64,000 bases of DNA from Rhizobium johnstonii 3841 (GCF_000009265.1 NC_008384.1:372001-436000); one strand, 5' to 3'. Positions 52,520 to 62,470 are shown, counted from the stretch's first letter. Made by a program: numbers and translations. The notes: generated by a model not told the origin, from the sequence alone.

Positions 52520-53680
52520 ATGATGCGCATTTTGATGCTCAGCGCGAGATACCTGCCATTTGCCGGAGGAACGGAAACCCATGTAAGCGAGGTCGCAATC
52601 CGGCTCGTGCGCAAGGGGCATACGGTGACGGTATTGACGGGCAATCCCGACGGCCTTCTTCCGGCAGCGGAAACCCGAGACGGCGTGCAGATTGTCAGGC
52701 TCAAGAGCTATCCCCGCGGGCGGGATTGGTGCTTCGCCCCCGGCGTCTTCAGTGCGGTCGCCGAAGGGGATTGGGACCTGATGCATGTTCAGGGCTACCA
52801 CACCTTCCTGGCACCGCTGGGAATGGCCGCCGCATCGCGCAAGGGGCTTCCTTTCGTGGTCACCTTTCACAGCGGTGGCCATTCGTCACGATTTCGGTCC
52901 TCGATCCGGTGCTTCCAACATAGAATGCTTGCGCCTCTGGCTGCTAGGGCCGCGCAACTCATTGGCGTGTCGCGATTCGAGGCGGATCTATTCAGCCAGA
53001 ATATGGCAATCGCGAGAGACCGGTTCATCGTTATCCCCAATGGCGCGCGCCTGCCGGAAAAGTCCGGGCGGCGACCGGCTTCACCTCACGACAGGCCGCT
53101 GATTGTCTCGCTCGGCAGGCTGGAGCGCTATAAAGGTCATCATCGCGCGCTTGCTGCATTTAGTGTACTGGCAACAAAATTCCCTGATATGCGCCTTCGG
53201 ATCCTAGGAGAGGGGCCCTATGAGGCGAAGCTGCGACAGCAGGTGACCGAGCTCGGGCTCGGCAACCGTGTCGAGATCGGGGCAATTCCGCCGACCGACC
53301 GCTCCGCAATGGCCGATCTTTTGTCTTCGGCCGCTCTTGTCGTGCTCCTCAGCGATTATGAAGCTCATCCCGTGGCGGTTATGGAGGCGCTTTCGGTCAA
53401 GGCTCCCGTAGTGACAACCGACACATCCGGCTTTCGGGAGCTGGCTGAGAAGGGCCTCGTGCGATCCATTCCGCTCAACGCTTCGCCAGACTTCACCGCG
53501 CGTGAAATGCTCGCCGCCATGGACGCGGGGCCGATCTCAATTGAGACGAAGTTGCCGGACTGGGACGATTGCACGGACCGGCTGCTGATGGTGTACAGAC
53601 GCGTACTTTCGCATCCGCAGCCTGAACTGCGAACCGGTCCGGCACTGCTTGGAGATTTGAAGCACGATGACCGTTGTTAA
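52520..53680 (+). CDS. Family 4 glycosyltransferase
   Basis: 386 residues from the ATG at 52520 (the next codon is also ATG); the frame runs 36 codons upstream within the preceding gene. GT-B fold: YLPFAGGTETHV acceptor loop, PNGARLP, SLGRLERYKGH, and the donor-site EAHPVAVMEAL (the EX7E motif). Retaining transferase acting on nucleotide sugars in the cytosol. Confidence 0.87.
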   Translation: MMRILMLSARYLPFAGGTETHVSEVAIRLVRKGHTVTVLTGNPDGLLPAAETRDGVQIVRLKSYPRGRDWCFAPGVFSAVAEGDWDLMHVQGYHTFLAPLGMAAASRKGLPFVVTFHSGGHSSRFRSSIRCFQHRMLAPLAARAAQLIGVSRFEADLFSQNMAIARDRFIVIPNGARLPEKSGRRPASPHDRPLIVSLGRLERYKGHHRALAAFSVLATKFPDMRLRILGEGPYEAKLRQQVTELGLGNRVEIGAIPPTDRSAMADLLSSAALVVLLSDYEAHPVAVMEALSVKAPVVTTDTSGFRELAEKGLVRSIPLNASPDFTAREMLAAMDAGPISIETKLPDWDDCTDRLLMVYRRVLSHPQPELRTGPALLGDLKHDDRC

Positions 53681-55766
53681 GGGGCGGGCTTCTCCAGGCC
53701 GGCAGAAGGCCTACCAGGACGGAGCTTATCGTCATCGCTATCCAGGAAGGGTTTCCATTCCACGCGTCGATCTGTGGATCGCCGCATTTCTGGGCCTGCG
53801 CAGGCAGGACAGCGCGGTCGGGGGCGTTGCCGATCCTTCGTCGCTGGGGATGTCGCCGGTCTTTGCCTTCCTGTGCAGCTGCGCCCTAGTTGTGGCCGCT
53901 CTTGCCGCAAATGCCAGTCGGCTGGGAGAGAGCTGGGCGGTTCCGACGTTCTATTGCGCCATCGCCGCGATCTTTCTCCCCGCGGCGGCGCGAATCATCC
54001 ACCCGGGAGCCAGCCGCCTGGAGCGCTTGGCGCTCATAGTGATCGTGACCTCAGCCCTCTTCGTGGTACGCGTCATCCGCGCGCCCGTCGCCTTCATAGA
54101 CCATGACGAATTCCTGCACTGGGCGACGGTGAACGATATTCTCGAGGCGGGGCGGCTGTTCCTGCCCAATCCGCTTTTGCCGGTCAGCCCGCTCTATCCC
54201 GGGCTGGAGCTGATAACGTCCGCTTTGGTCAGCCTGTCCGGACTGTCCGTCTTCGCGGCAGGCCTCATCGTGTTGGCGGCGGCACGGATGATGCTGATGC
54301 TCACGCTATTCCTGCTCTTCGAAAAGATCACGGATTCGGCACGGATCGCCTCCATCGCCTGCCTGATCTACATGGGCTCGTCCACGTTTTTGCTGTTCGA
54401 CGTCCACTATTCCTACGAAAGCCTGGCGATCCCCATGCTTGCGGCGGTCCTGTTGGCTTCGGAAAGCCGACGCATGGAGCGAAGCGACGCGGCAGGCTGG
54501 CCGATGGTCGCCGCCACCATGGTCCTGATCGTGGCGCTCGCGGCTACTCATCATCTCACCTCCTATTTTTGCACGGCCCTTTTGTGCGGCACGGCGGTGA
54601 TGGAATGCCTGAGACAGGGCGCGTCCACTATGCAGAGGCGGCAGGCGATCCTGCTGGCCTCGATCGCCGTGATTGCTCCGGTCGCCTGGTCGAAGATCGT
54701 TGGGAACCCCACCGGCAGCTACATCCTTCCCGTACTGGCAGGCGGCATACACGAGGTAGCGCAACTCGTATCGAGTTCGACCTCGACGCGTAAGCTTTTC
54801 GTGTCGGACACGGGAGCCTTGGCGCCTGCTTGGCAACGTTACCTGACGATGGCGGGCGTCGCGCTGATCTGCCTGGGACTTCTCACCGGCTTTCTCCGCT
54901 CGCTCGTTTTCAATGGGCAGCACCGGAATGCGAGCATCCTCTGGCCGCCGACCAGATGGCGTCTATGGCGGTCAAGCCTTCTCCAGATCCTCGTTTTGGT
55001 GACGCTGGCCTATCCAGTCAGTATCATCTTCCGCCTGACGCGCAGTGGGTGGGAGATCGGCAACCGCATCGGCTCGCTATCCTTCCTCGGCGTCGCAATT
55101 GTCGTCGCGGTGGCCGTCGCGGCGTTCTGGCACGGCACGTCGCGTGGCTGGCTGCGCGCAACGGCGCTTGCCGCCGCCGCAACGACGGTGCTGATTGCTG
55201 GCGTCATCAGTTCCGAGGGACCACGTATCCTGGTTCCGGCCGGCTATGAAGTGTCGGCCGACTCCTCGTCGATAGAACCGATGGGGATCAGCGCCGCAAG
55301 GTGGACCAGGGAATGGCTGGGCGGCGACCAGCATTTCGCAACCGACCGGATCAATCGCCTGCTCCTGTCTACCTACGGCCGGCAAAAGGTCTCGACCACG
55401 CTTGAGAGTGGGCAGGATACAGGCATGGCCATCACCTCAGCCGATCTCGGCCCGATGGAACGCAAGCTGCTGATCGACTCGGGCGTCGGTTTCGTCATGG
55501 TCGACCTGCGCATGACCACCGGCCTGCCCGGCGTCGGCGTCTATTTCGACGGCGGCGCGCAGGACCGAAACCACATGGTCCCCCTCCAGTCCTCGTCGCT
55601 CCTTAAGTTCAACTCCGAGCCCGATGTCGACCGCACCTTCGACAACGGCTTCATGGTCATTTTCGACGTCGGGCGGCTCGGGAAAACACGGCAGCCCGCC
55701 GTCCCTCGCAAGCGGACCGGAGAGCCGGTGCAATCCTTGGGACGAACAGACGGAGATTTGCAATGA
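53667..55766 (+). CDS. Large polytopic membrane protein, GT-C-like (polymerase or transferase candidate)
   Basis: 699 residues. A charged N-terminus of about 60 residues, then ten or more membrane helices (about 65-535) and a soluble C-terminal domain of about 150 residues. After the first helices comes FIDHDEFLHW, an acidic motif like the catalytic loop of GT-C enzymes. No Wzy family signature is obvious, but this is the best candidate for the polymerase or a lipid-linked sugar transferase of the cluster. Overlaps the GT4 gene by 14 bases and the next gene by ATGA. Confidence 0.55.
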   Translation: MTVVKGRASPGRQKAYQDGAYRHRYPGRVSIPRVDLWIAAFLGLRRQDSAVGGVADPSSLGMSPVFAFLCSCALVVAALAANASRLGESWAVPTFYCAIAAIFLPAAARIIHPGASRLERLALIVIVTSALFVVRVIRAPVAFIDHDEFLHWATVNDILEAGRLFLPNPLLPVSPLYPGLELITSALVSLSGLSVFAAGLIVLAAARMMLMLTLFLLFEKITDSARIASIACLIYMGSSTFLLFDVHYSYESLAIPMLAAVLLASESRRMERSDAAGWPMVAATMVLIVALAATHHLTSYFCTALLCGTAVMECLRQGASTMQRRQAILLASIAVIAPVAWSKIVGNPTGSYILPVLAGGIHEVAQLVSSSTSTRKLFVSDTGALAPAWQRYLTMAGVALICLGLLTGFLRSLVFNGQHRNASILWPPTRWRLWRSSLLQILVLVTLAYPVSIIFRLTRSGWEIGNRIGSLSFLGVAIVVAVAVAAFWHGTSRGWLRATALAAAATTVLIAGVISSEGPRILVPAGYEVSADSSSIEPMGISAARWTREWLGGDQHFATDRINRLLLSTYGRQKVSTTLESGQDTGMAITSADLGPMERKLLIDSGVGFVMVDLRMTTGLPGVGVYFDGGAQDRNHMVPLQSSSLLKFNSEPDVDRTFDNGFMVIFDVGRLGKTRQPAVPRKRTGEPVQSLGRTDGDLQ

Positions 55767-56650
55767 TCGATAGCCGTATCGACGCTTTCATGTGCGTCCA
55801 TTCGCGGGACATCGAATATTTACTCGAAGCGTCCCTTCGCTCCTACCAGCAGCATTTCCCCGACAAGGGAAACCTGACCATGGTCACCGACAACCCGGCG
55901 GCTTTAAGAGCCTTCCTCGACGCGAAGGGTCTCGTGCCTGGCGCAGCTGTCTCCGGCGACAACGACTGGCTTTCGGCCAGCGAACTGGAGCTTCCCGGCT
56001 GGTTTCGGCAGCAGATCATCAAGCTGCGCGCCTTCGAATTCTGCCGGACCGAGCATTTCTGTAATCTCGGTGCGGATACACTGCTGCTGCGGCCCATCGC
56101 GACGACCGATCTGATCGACCGGCGCGACCCGGTTCTCTATTATTCCAGCCACAGGCTTCCCGATCTGCACTACCGTTTCGAGAAGAAACGGTTGCGCAAT
56201 GTTGCAAAGATCCTCGGCGTCGAGCCGGCCCGGTCTTTTCGCTACGTCGATTTCATCAACGATTTCTTCTGCTTCAAGCGTGAATGGCTCATCGCGCTGA
56301 ATGACTACATCGCGTCGAAATACGGCTCAAAACCCTACGTCGAGCTGCTCAAGGGTCTGAGTGCGTCAAAAGACCAGACGCGGTTCGGAGAATGGACGCT
56401 CTATTCCGTTTTTCTGCTCGATGTGATGCACCGGTCGCCGACGATGCGCGATGCGCGCGGGGCCTATCTGACGCAGATCCATAGCCGTCTCGGCCTCACT
56501 CTGAGCCGTCTGGACAGCAAGATCGTTCATCTCGTCCAGAAATCCTTCGACCCGAACGTGATCCGGCAGAAGCTGATGAAGGTGAACCCAGGCGCCGCTC
56601 AGATCATCGGCGCGACGGCATGGGCGGATGCAGGAGCTCGTCCCCGATGA
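55763..56650 (+). CDS. DUF6492-like putative glycosyltransferase
   Basis: 295 residues, soluble. MIDSRIDAFMCVHSRDIEYL at the start, WFRQQIIKL and FCNLGADTLLL in the middle, the last resembling the metal-binding DxD segment of GT-A enzymes in modified form (GADT). The family is found in polysaccharide clusters. Starts in an ATGA overlap with the preceding gene and ends in one with the next. Confidence 0.6.
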   Translation: MIDSRIDAFMCVHSRDIEYLLEASLRSYQQHFPDKGNLTMVTDNPAALRAFLDAKGLVPGAAVSGDNDWLSASELELPGWFRQQIIKLRAFEFCRTEHFCNLGADTLLLRPIATTDLIDRRDPVLYYSSHRLPDLHYRFEKKRLRNVAKILGVEPARSFRYVDFINDFFCFKREWLIALNDYIASKYGSKPYVELLKGLSASKDQTRFGEWTLYSVFLLDVMHRSPTMRDARGAYLTQIHSRLGLTLSRLDSKIVHLVQKSFDPNVIRQKLMKVNPGAAQIIGATAWADAGARPR

Positions 56651-57474
56651 TGGCCCGCCGTGTCTTTCTGGGAATCATTCCGCTGTGGGTTCTTGCCGCT
56701 GCGTTGGCCGTAACGTGGCTGCCCGAAACCTTTTCGACCTGGGAGAAGGCCGTCCGCCTAGTGCTCTGCGCGCCGCTGATACTGTATTTCCCGGGCCGCA
56801 TGCTGGTGGACACCCTGCGCATAGAGGGCGATATGGTCACGAGGGGGACGCTCTCGGTGTTCCTGAGCTTCGCGGCCTGCATTTTTTGTGGGCTTCTGCT
56901 GCATGTCGTCGGGCATCTCGATGCGCGGGGCTGGGTCTACGCGCTGGGCCTGACGACTATCGCCGTTCGGTGGCTGAATGTCGTTTTGCAGCTCGCAAGT
57001 CCGGTTCCAGCCATTCCCTGGGCTTGGCCCGGCCGCCGTTTTGGGGCCTTCGCAGCTTCCATGATCTTGGCGACGAGTGCCGTCCTCATGGCGCGCCCGG
57101 TCGCGCTTGAACGCAAGCCGTTTCAATTCACCGAGCTTTGGATGGTGCCCAAATGGAACTGGACGAACAATGTGGTAACGGTAGGCGTGCGCAATTCGGA
57201 AGACGCCAAGACGCTTTACAGTCTTGACCTTGTTCTGGGCGGCACGCTGATTGGAAAGATGCCAACCTTCGAACTGGCGCCTTCCTCCAGCCAAACCTTC
57301 GAATTCTCCGTGCCGACAAAAACGCGCCCCCCCGCACGGCTGGAAGCCTGGCTCTACAAGGACGGCGACAGGGGAACGATCTACCGCAAGGTCTGGATGA
57401 CCATCGACACGCTCCAGTCCCCGGCACCGACCGGAATAACCCTTCAGTTCGCTCCGGAGACGAAAAATGGATAA
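56647..57474 (+). CDS. Membrane protein with C-terminal beta-domain, DUF1616-like architecture
   Basis: 275 residues from the ATG at 56647 in an ATGA overlap. Four or five membrane helices (about residues 5-150), then an extracytoplasmic domain (about 165-270) that looks like an immunoglobulin or CARDB-type fold: NNVVTVGVRNSEDAKTLYSL, GKMPTFELAPSSSQTFEF. This resembles DUF1616 proteins, for which no function is known. In this setting it may help assemble or anchor the glycan. Confidence 0.5.
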   Translation: MMARRVFLGIIPLWVLAAALAVTWLPETFSTWEKAVRLVLCAPLILYFPGRMLVDTLRIEGDMVTRGTLSVFLSFAACIFCGLLLHVVGHLDARGWVYALGLTTIAVRWLNVVLQLASPVPAIPWAWPGRRFGAFAASMILATSAVLMARPVALERKPFQFTELWMVPKWNWTNNVVTVGVRNSEDAKTLYSLDLVLGGTLIGKMPTFELAPSSSQTFEFSVPTKTRPPARLEAWLYKDGDRGTIYRKVWMTIDTLQSPAPTGITLQFAPETKNG

Positions 57475-58468
57475 TGTCCAGCACCTCGTGCCCGGCAAGC
57501 TCACGACGGCGATCGTCATCTGCTGCTATTCCGACAAGCGCTGGGACATTCTGAACAAAGCAATCGAGGCCGCAGCGCGCCAGGTCCCGGCCGCGGACGA
57601 GATCGTCGTCATCGTCGATCATAATCCGGCACTGGCGCTGCGTCTGTGCGCCAAGCGCTTCGAAACGCCGGTCAGGATCGTCGAGAATATTCATCCGCCC
57701 GGCCTCTCCGGTGCCCGCAACACCGGGATTTCCGTCAGCCGCGGCGAGGTCATCCTGTTTCTCGACGACGACGCCGTGTCGGATCAAGATTTGCTTGCGA
57801 CCTTGGTGCGGCAACTCGAGGATCCCTCGGTTCTGGGCGCCGTGTCCGCCATCCGCCCGTTGTGGGAAACAGACCGTCCGTCCTGGTTTCCCGACGAATT
57901 CCTGTGGACCCTCGGCTGCACCTATCGCGGCCTTCATCCGGGGCCGGTGCGCAACCTCATCGGCGCGTCGATGTGCATCCGCCGCGACGTCTTCGATCAT
58001 ACGGGCGGCTTCGATTCCGGCTTGGGCCGAACGGCCAAGGCTTTGCCGCTCGGATGCGAGGAAACCGAACTCTGCATCCGTGCAACCAAGGCCTTACCGC
58101 ATGGCCGTTTCGTCTTCGAGCCATCGAGCGGCAGCGATCACGCCATACCCGCCGATCGCGCGACGTGGAAATATTTCCTTCATCGATGCTGGGCCGAAGG
58201 GCTTTCAAAGGCCAGCCTATCGTTGATGGCAGGCTCCGGCGAGGCGCTGGCGTCGGAAAAGACCTATATGACGAGGACGTTGCCCCAAGGGGTTATGCGG
58301 GGATTCGCTGATGTGTTGCTTGGCCAGCCGAGCGGCCTTCTTCGCGCCGTCGCGCTGGGCGCCGGCCTGGCGGCCACCGCGGCCGGCTTCGCTCTCGGCC
58401 GGACCCGCGCTGCCCTTACGCGACCGTTCACCTCCGTTCCTGCTCGCGCTCTCGAACCGGTGGAATAG
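57467..58468 (+). CDS. Family 2 glycosyltransferase
   Basis: 333 residues. GT-A fold: AIVICCYSDKRWDIL, GARNTGIS, the DxD motif as FLDDDAV, IGASMCIRRDVFD and CEETELCIRA with the catalytic base region. The C-terminus (about 275-333) has a hydrophobic helix that could anchor it to the membrane. Overlaps its upstream neighbour by 8 bases and is followed by the flippase gene after 2 bases. Confidence 0.87.
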   Translation: MDNVQHLVPGKLTTAIVICCYSDKRWDILNKAIEAAARQVPAADEIVVIVDHNPALALRLCAKRFETPVRIVENIHPPGLSGARNTGISVSRGEVILFLDDDAVSDQDLLATLVRQLEDPSVLGAVSAIRPLWETDRPSWFPDEFLWTLGCTYRGLHPGPVRNLIGASMCIRRDVFDHTGGFDSGLGRTAKALPLGCEETELCIRATKALPHGRFVFEPSSGSDHAIPADRATWKYFLHRCWAEGLSKASLSLMAGSGEALASEKTYMTRTLPQGVMRGFADVLLGQPSGLLRAVALGAGLAATAAGFALGRTRAALTRPFTSVPARALEPVE

Positions 58469-58470
58469 GC

Positions 58471-59850
58471 ATGATGACCCTCAGCGCCGCCATTACCAAG
58501 GTCCGCAGCCTCCTGATGAATCAGGCGGTTTTGCTCCTCAATGCAGGCATGCTGGGGCTTGGAACGTTGATGACGGCCATTCTTGGCTTCGTCTACTGGT
58601 GGTTTGCGGCGCGCTCCTTCTCGGCCGAAGCCGTTGGGCTCGCAGCCGCCGCCATATCGTTGATGAATCTCCTCGCGAATCTCGGTGAAGTCGGTCTCGG
58701 GCCCTTCCTGATGGGCGAGATAGGCCGTCAGAAAAGAGCAGGCCCGTTTCTGACGGGCGCCCTCCTGGCATCGTTCAGCGCCTCCATCGTCGTGGGGCTG
58801 ATCTACCTTGTTATCGCAGCCTGGACATCGACGCAGCTTGGCTCGATCGTCGGTTCCTCCGCGACCGATCTCTTCTTCGTCGCTGGTTGCGCTCTGACGG
58901 CCGTGACCCTCGTGCTCGACCAAGCCCTGGTCGGCCTTCTGCGCAGCGGCCTTCAACTGGCCCGGAATGTCGTCTTTGCCGCCAGCAAGCTTCTTCTACT
59001 GATCGCCCTCGGCCTGACACTTGGCCGGGCGACCAGCGGACTGGCGATCTTCGCCACCTGGTTTACCGGGCAGCTTGTCTCGCTGGTCGTCGTGGCCGGG
59101 CTTCTTGTTTATGCCGGCAGGCGCGTTTTCCACCGGCCGGAGATCCGCGCCTTCCGCCCGGTGCTCGGACAGGTTTTCGGCCATCATACGCTCAGCATGG
59201 CTGTTCAGGCGCCGGCGCTGCTGCTGCCCTTCGTCGTCACGGTGATGCTGTCCGCTGAGATCAACGCCGCCTTCTATGCCGCCTGGACGGTGCTGAACGT
59301 CGCGCTTCTAGTCCCTGCGTCACTCGCCTCGGTGTTGTTTGCCATCGCTGCGCGGGAGCCGGAGCTATTTCCTTCGCGCCTGCGCCTGTCGCTCGGCTTG
59401 TCGATGCTGGTCTGCGCGGCGACCGCCTTGGCGTTCCTCTTCCTGTCGCGCTTCATGCTCTGGGTATTCAATCCCGCCTATGCTGTGATTGCAGGAAATG
59501 GCCTCCAGTTTCTTGGCGTTGCCGCTTTCGGAATGGCGTTGAAGTATCATTATCTGGCGGTTCAACGTCTCCGACGGCGCCTGGGTTTTGCCACGCTCGT
59601 TCTGACCGGCGGTGCGGTGCTGGAGATCGCGGCCGCCGTCGGTGGTGCGCAATTCGGGATCGCAGGCACAGCCAACTTCTGGGTCATTGCTGTTTCGCTG
59701 GAGGGGCTGCTTCTGTGCCCGGCATTGTATTGGGCCACACGGCACACTGCGACCCAGTCCACCATCGCGCCATCAGCGGCTGCTGGTGTCTCCACATACG
59801 GCAATTCCCTCGACGAGACAGACCAAATCGGAATTGCGTCACGGGCTTGA
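58471..59850 (+). CDS. Polysaccharide flippase (Wzx/MATE-like)
   Basis: 459 residues, about 12 to 14 membrane helices in two bundles, with the polar start LLNAGMLGLGTLMTAILGFV typical of the PST family. It flips lipid-linked oligosaccharide across the inner membrane, in line with the Wzx/Wzy route suggested by this cluster. Ends 16 bases before the secreted glycosidase gene. Confidence 0.8.
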   Translation: MMTLSAAITKVRSLLMNQAVLLLNAGMLGLGTLMTAILGFVYWWFAARSFSAEAVGLAAAAISLMNLLANLGEVGLGPFLMGEIGRQKRAGPFLTGALLASFSASIVVGLIYLVIAAWTSTQLGSIVGSSATDLFFVAGCALTAVTLVLDQALVGLLRSGLQLARNVVFAASKLLLLIALGLTLGRATSGLAIFATWFTGQLVSLVVVAGLLVYAGRRVFHRPEIRAFRPVLGQVFGHHTLSMAVQAPALLLPFVVTVMLSAEINAAFYAAWTVLNVALLVPASLASVLFAIAAREPELFPSRLRLSLGLSMLVCAATALAFLFLSRFMLWVFNPAYAVIAGNGLQFLGVAAFGMALKYHYLAVQRLRRRLGFATLVLTGGAVLEIAAAVGGAQFGIAGTANFWVIAVSLEGLLLCPALYWATRHTATQSTIAPSAAAGVSTYGNSLDETDQIGIASRA

Positions 59851-59866
59851 AAGGGAGTTTCTTCGA

Positions 59867-61042
59867 ATGAGACGTATTCACCATTTCCGGAATTTCGCTA
59901 TCGGCGCTGTGGCGCTTCTTTGGTCTGCTCAAGTCGGATCTGCGGACGCGCAGTCGTCTGCGCAGCCCTCTTTCGTCACAACGAAAGAGGGGGGCTTCCT
60001 GCTAGACGGCAAGCCATTTCGCGTGGCCGGCGTAAACAACCATTATCTGACATTTGGCTCGTCAGGCGAAGTCACCCGCGTGTTGGACGATGCCACGGCA
60101 ATGGGTGCCAATGTGGTGCGCACCTTCCTGCAACCGGTTATAGGGTCGTTGGACGGCCGGGTGCCGACGATTTGGAATTCAAAAAGCACGGCCGATTCCA
60201 GCAATCTGGGGACCAAGGGCATCTATATGATGAGTTGGGATCCGATAACCAACAAGATGGTTCCCAACGACGGACCTGACGGCCTGCAAAAGGTCGATTA
60301 CCTCATCGCGGAAGCGGCGAAGCGCAAGCTCAGGCTGATCCTCGCATTCGTCGATTTCTGGGCCTACACGGGCGGTGCCCAGCAGATGAACGCCTGGTAC
60401 GGGAGTTCGGACAAATACACCTTCTTTGCCGCTGATCCGCGAACCCGACGCGATTACAAGGCATGGGTTGGGCATGTTCTGTCGCGCGTCAACACGATTA
60501 CTGGTGTCCGCTATTCCGATGACCCCACCATATTTGCCTGGGATCTGGCCAACGAACCTGACATCCATCCCAAACCGCTCCTTCATGAGTGGGTGTCGGA
60601 AATGTCAGCCTATGTCAAATCCCTGGCACCGAAACAGCTGGTAACGACGGGCCATGGGAACATGGATCAGAAGCTGGCGGATATGAACATTCCAAGCGTC
60701 GATTTCGGCACCTGGCATGGCTACCCATCCTACGTCAAAATGAGCCATTCCGATTTCGATGCCCGCATTCGCGAATACTGCGCGATCGGGCGAAATATCG
60801 GAAAACCGGTGATCCTGGAGGAGTTTGGAATTCCGCGGTCCGATGCCGATCAGGCAAATGCCTATGGGACTTGGCTGAACACGATCGCCACCTCGGATTG
60901 CGGAGGCTGGGTGGTCTGGCGGCTCACCAGCACGCAGGACTCGGGCCTCTATCCCCAGGACGACTACGACAAATTCGACATCCATAACGATGGGAGCCCT
61001 GCTTGGCAGGCTCTGCGAGACGCCGCCCTCAAGCTTCAATAA
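59867..61042 (+). CDS. Secreted GH5-type glycoside hydrolase (mannanase-like)
   Basis: 391 residues from the ATG at 59867 (AAGGGAG upstream). Signal peptide of about 29 residues (cut near ADAQS). TIM-barrel GH5 with acid/base Glu in DLANEPD and nucleophile Glu in ILEEFG, and Trp in GGWVVWRL. Closest pattern is endo-1,4-beta-mannosidase. In an assembly cluster it probably trims or turns over the polymer in the periplasm. Last gene of the polysaccharide operon. Confidence 0.85.
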   Translation: MRRIHHFRNFAIGAVALLWSAQVGSADAQSSAQPSFVTTKEGGFLLDGKPFRVAGVNNHYLTFGSSGEVTRVLDDATAMGANVVRTFLQPVIGSLDGRVPTIWNSKSTADSSNLGTKGIYMMSWDPITNKMVPNDGPDGLQKVDYLIAEAAKRKLRLILAFVDFWAYTGGAQQMNAWYGSSDKYTFFAADPRTRRDYKAWVGHVLSRVNTITGVRYSDDPTIFAWDLANEPDIHPKPLLHEWVSEMSAYVKSLAPKQLVTTGHGNMDQKLADMNIPSVDFGTWHGYPSYVKMSHSDFDARIREYCAIGRNIGKPVILEEFGIPRSDADQANAYGTWLNTIATSDCGGWVVWRLTSTQDSGLYPQDDYDKFDIHNDGSPAWQALRDAALKLQ

Positions 61043-61280
61043 TCAGGCCACCGGAGCCATTTCGCCGTTCAGCATTCGTCGTCTTGAGCGATGGATCGGG
61101 CCGGGTGTTGCCATTTGATTTGATGGCTGCCAACAACATGTGGCATATCGCTCGAAGGCGGAAACCGATTTCAAAATGAAAACACGCGTGACACGACGAT
61201 CGGAAGCGCGCCCGCGAACCGGGATGGTTGCGCGAACGAACAAGCGATAGCGATCTCAACACGCCAGAGTATTGACCTAA

Positions 61281-61490
61281 ATGCTTCCATATTTTTCTTG
61301 CGATCTAAACTGGGTCTCTAGCTTCGCCAAATATTCGCGGTATATCCAAGATATTAGGGACAAACTGGAGATTTTTCGAAGGTCAGCAGTTGGCAATATG
61401 AATAATGCGGACGGCTCGCTCCCAGAAGCGGTATCGTATATTGATACATCATCGGGCTATCCCGATTCGAAACAGGGATTCCGGCAGTGA
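61281..61490 (+). CDS. Short hypothetical ORF preceding 61487
   Basis: 69 codons from ATG 61281, or about 30 from the internal ATG at 61398. Cys and aromatic residues are present but no domain. It overlaps the next ORF by GTGA (61487-61490), which argues that it is translated. The stretch 61043-61280 in front shows no gene. Confidence 0.35.
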   Translation: MLPYFSCDLNWVSSFAKYSRYIQDIRDKLEIFRRSAVGNMNNADGSLPEAVSYIDTSSGYPDSKQGFRQ

Positions 61491-61990
61491 ACTCTTCACG
61501 CTTTCTCCAATCAATCGTCGAAGCCGAATCCCACGATACACGCTTGAATTTCGCCCGCGCCGCGATTTTTCAGCTTTATAGTGCTTGCCTGCCAACCGGT
61601 TCTGCGCCGGCTCAGTTTTCCGTCGAACTCACTCTATCCGAAGAAGAACCTGTCACGCTCGTCGTGCGGCCGTTCGTCAATAAGGTCGAAGCACTTGGCG
61701 GGCTTGTGAAATCCCTGTTTTCGACAAAGGGGGAAACCGAACTGCGAGTCCTGCCATGCAGGTTGGAGGATAAGATTGGATCCGGCATTGGATTGATACT
61801 TTTCGTCGACGATGAGCCGATGATTACCATCGGATCTCTTGCAGATAATAGCGGACTGTTTCTTCGCCAAATCGAGTCCGCATCCAGGAATACTTCCGGG
61901 GCCGCGACAATCGGTACTGTGGTAGGCCAACGACTTGCTAGTGTGGTTCCTCTTCCGACTGGATCTCTCGATCTGCGTAAGCCGAAATAA
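61487..61990 (+). CDS. Hypothetical protein, 167 aa
   Basis: Starts at GTG within the stop of the upstream ORF. Soluble; alternating strands in the middle (FSVELTLSEEEPVTLVVRPF, ITIGSLADNSGLFL) and no signal peptide. No family recognised. It lies between the polysaccharide cluster and an unrelated ABC operon. Confidence 0.5.
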   Translation: MNSSRFLQSIVEAESHDTRLNFARAAIFQLYSACLPTGSAPAQFSVELTLSEEEPVTLVVRPFVNKVEALGGLVKSLFSTKGETELRVLPCRLEDKIGSGIGLILFVDDEPMITIGSLADNSGLFLRQIESASRNTSGAATIGTVVGQRLASVVPLPTGSLDLRKPK

Positions 61991-62470
61991 CTGTCGCTTG
62001 CACCTCTGCCTCGCTTGTGCCGTGCGGATCAGCTCAGCCGCAAATCGCACGCTCGATCGCCTTCCGGCGGTTGATCTGACCTTCGCCTGGCCGTTGCGCC
62101 GCTGTGGAGTGACGCCATTGCGAGCGGAGTAAAGGTCTCGCACAGAACGCGAGCAAAACGCTCGACGACGGGAAGATCCGACCTCACGCGATTGGTCTTT
62201 TGTCTGCTGTCAGGCCTGCCGAAGCTTCGAACTGCCCTAGTTCTAACGGTAACGCTTACCATTTCGCGCTTTTTAGAAGCGCCGACTAGAATGGTCTAAT
62301 TCACCCCCTGTTCAAAAATGCACAGATGCTGTTTGGAATTAGTTGTAAATCACCCGTTGCCTCAGGGCGGGATTTCCGTGATCGTAAGTTGAGGGTCCGT
62401 CGTTCTGAGGAGAACGGCTGGCCAAATTTGAACAGATCCGCAATCTGGCCAATCTCTGGGAGGAGAGAAT
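61991..62470. other. Intergenic region with the promoter of the ABC operon
   Basis: No credible gene. A short stem CGTTCT-gagg-AGAACG lies at 62402-62417, and AGGAGAG (62461-62467) is the ribosome site of the binding-protein gene. The regulatory region of the amino-acid-type importer must lie here. Confidence 0.45.
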
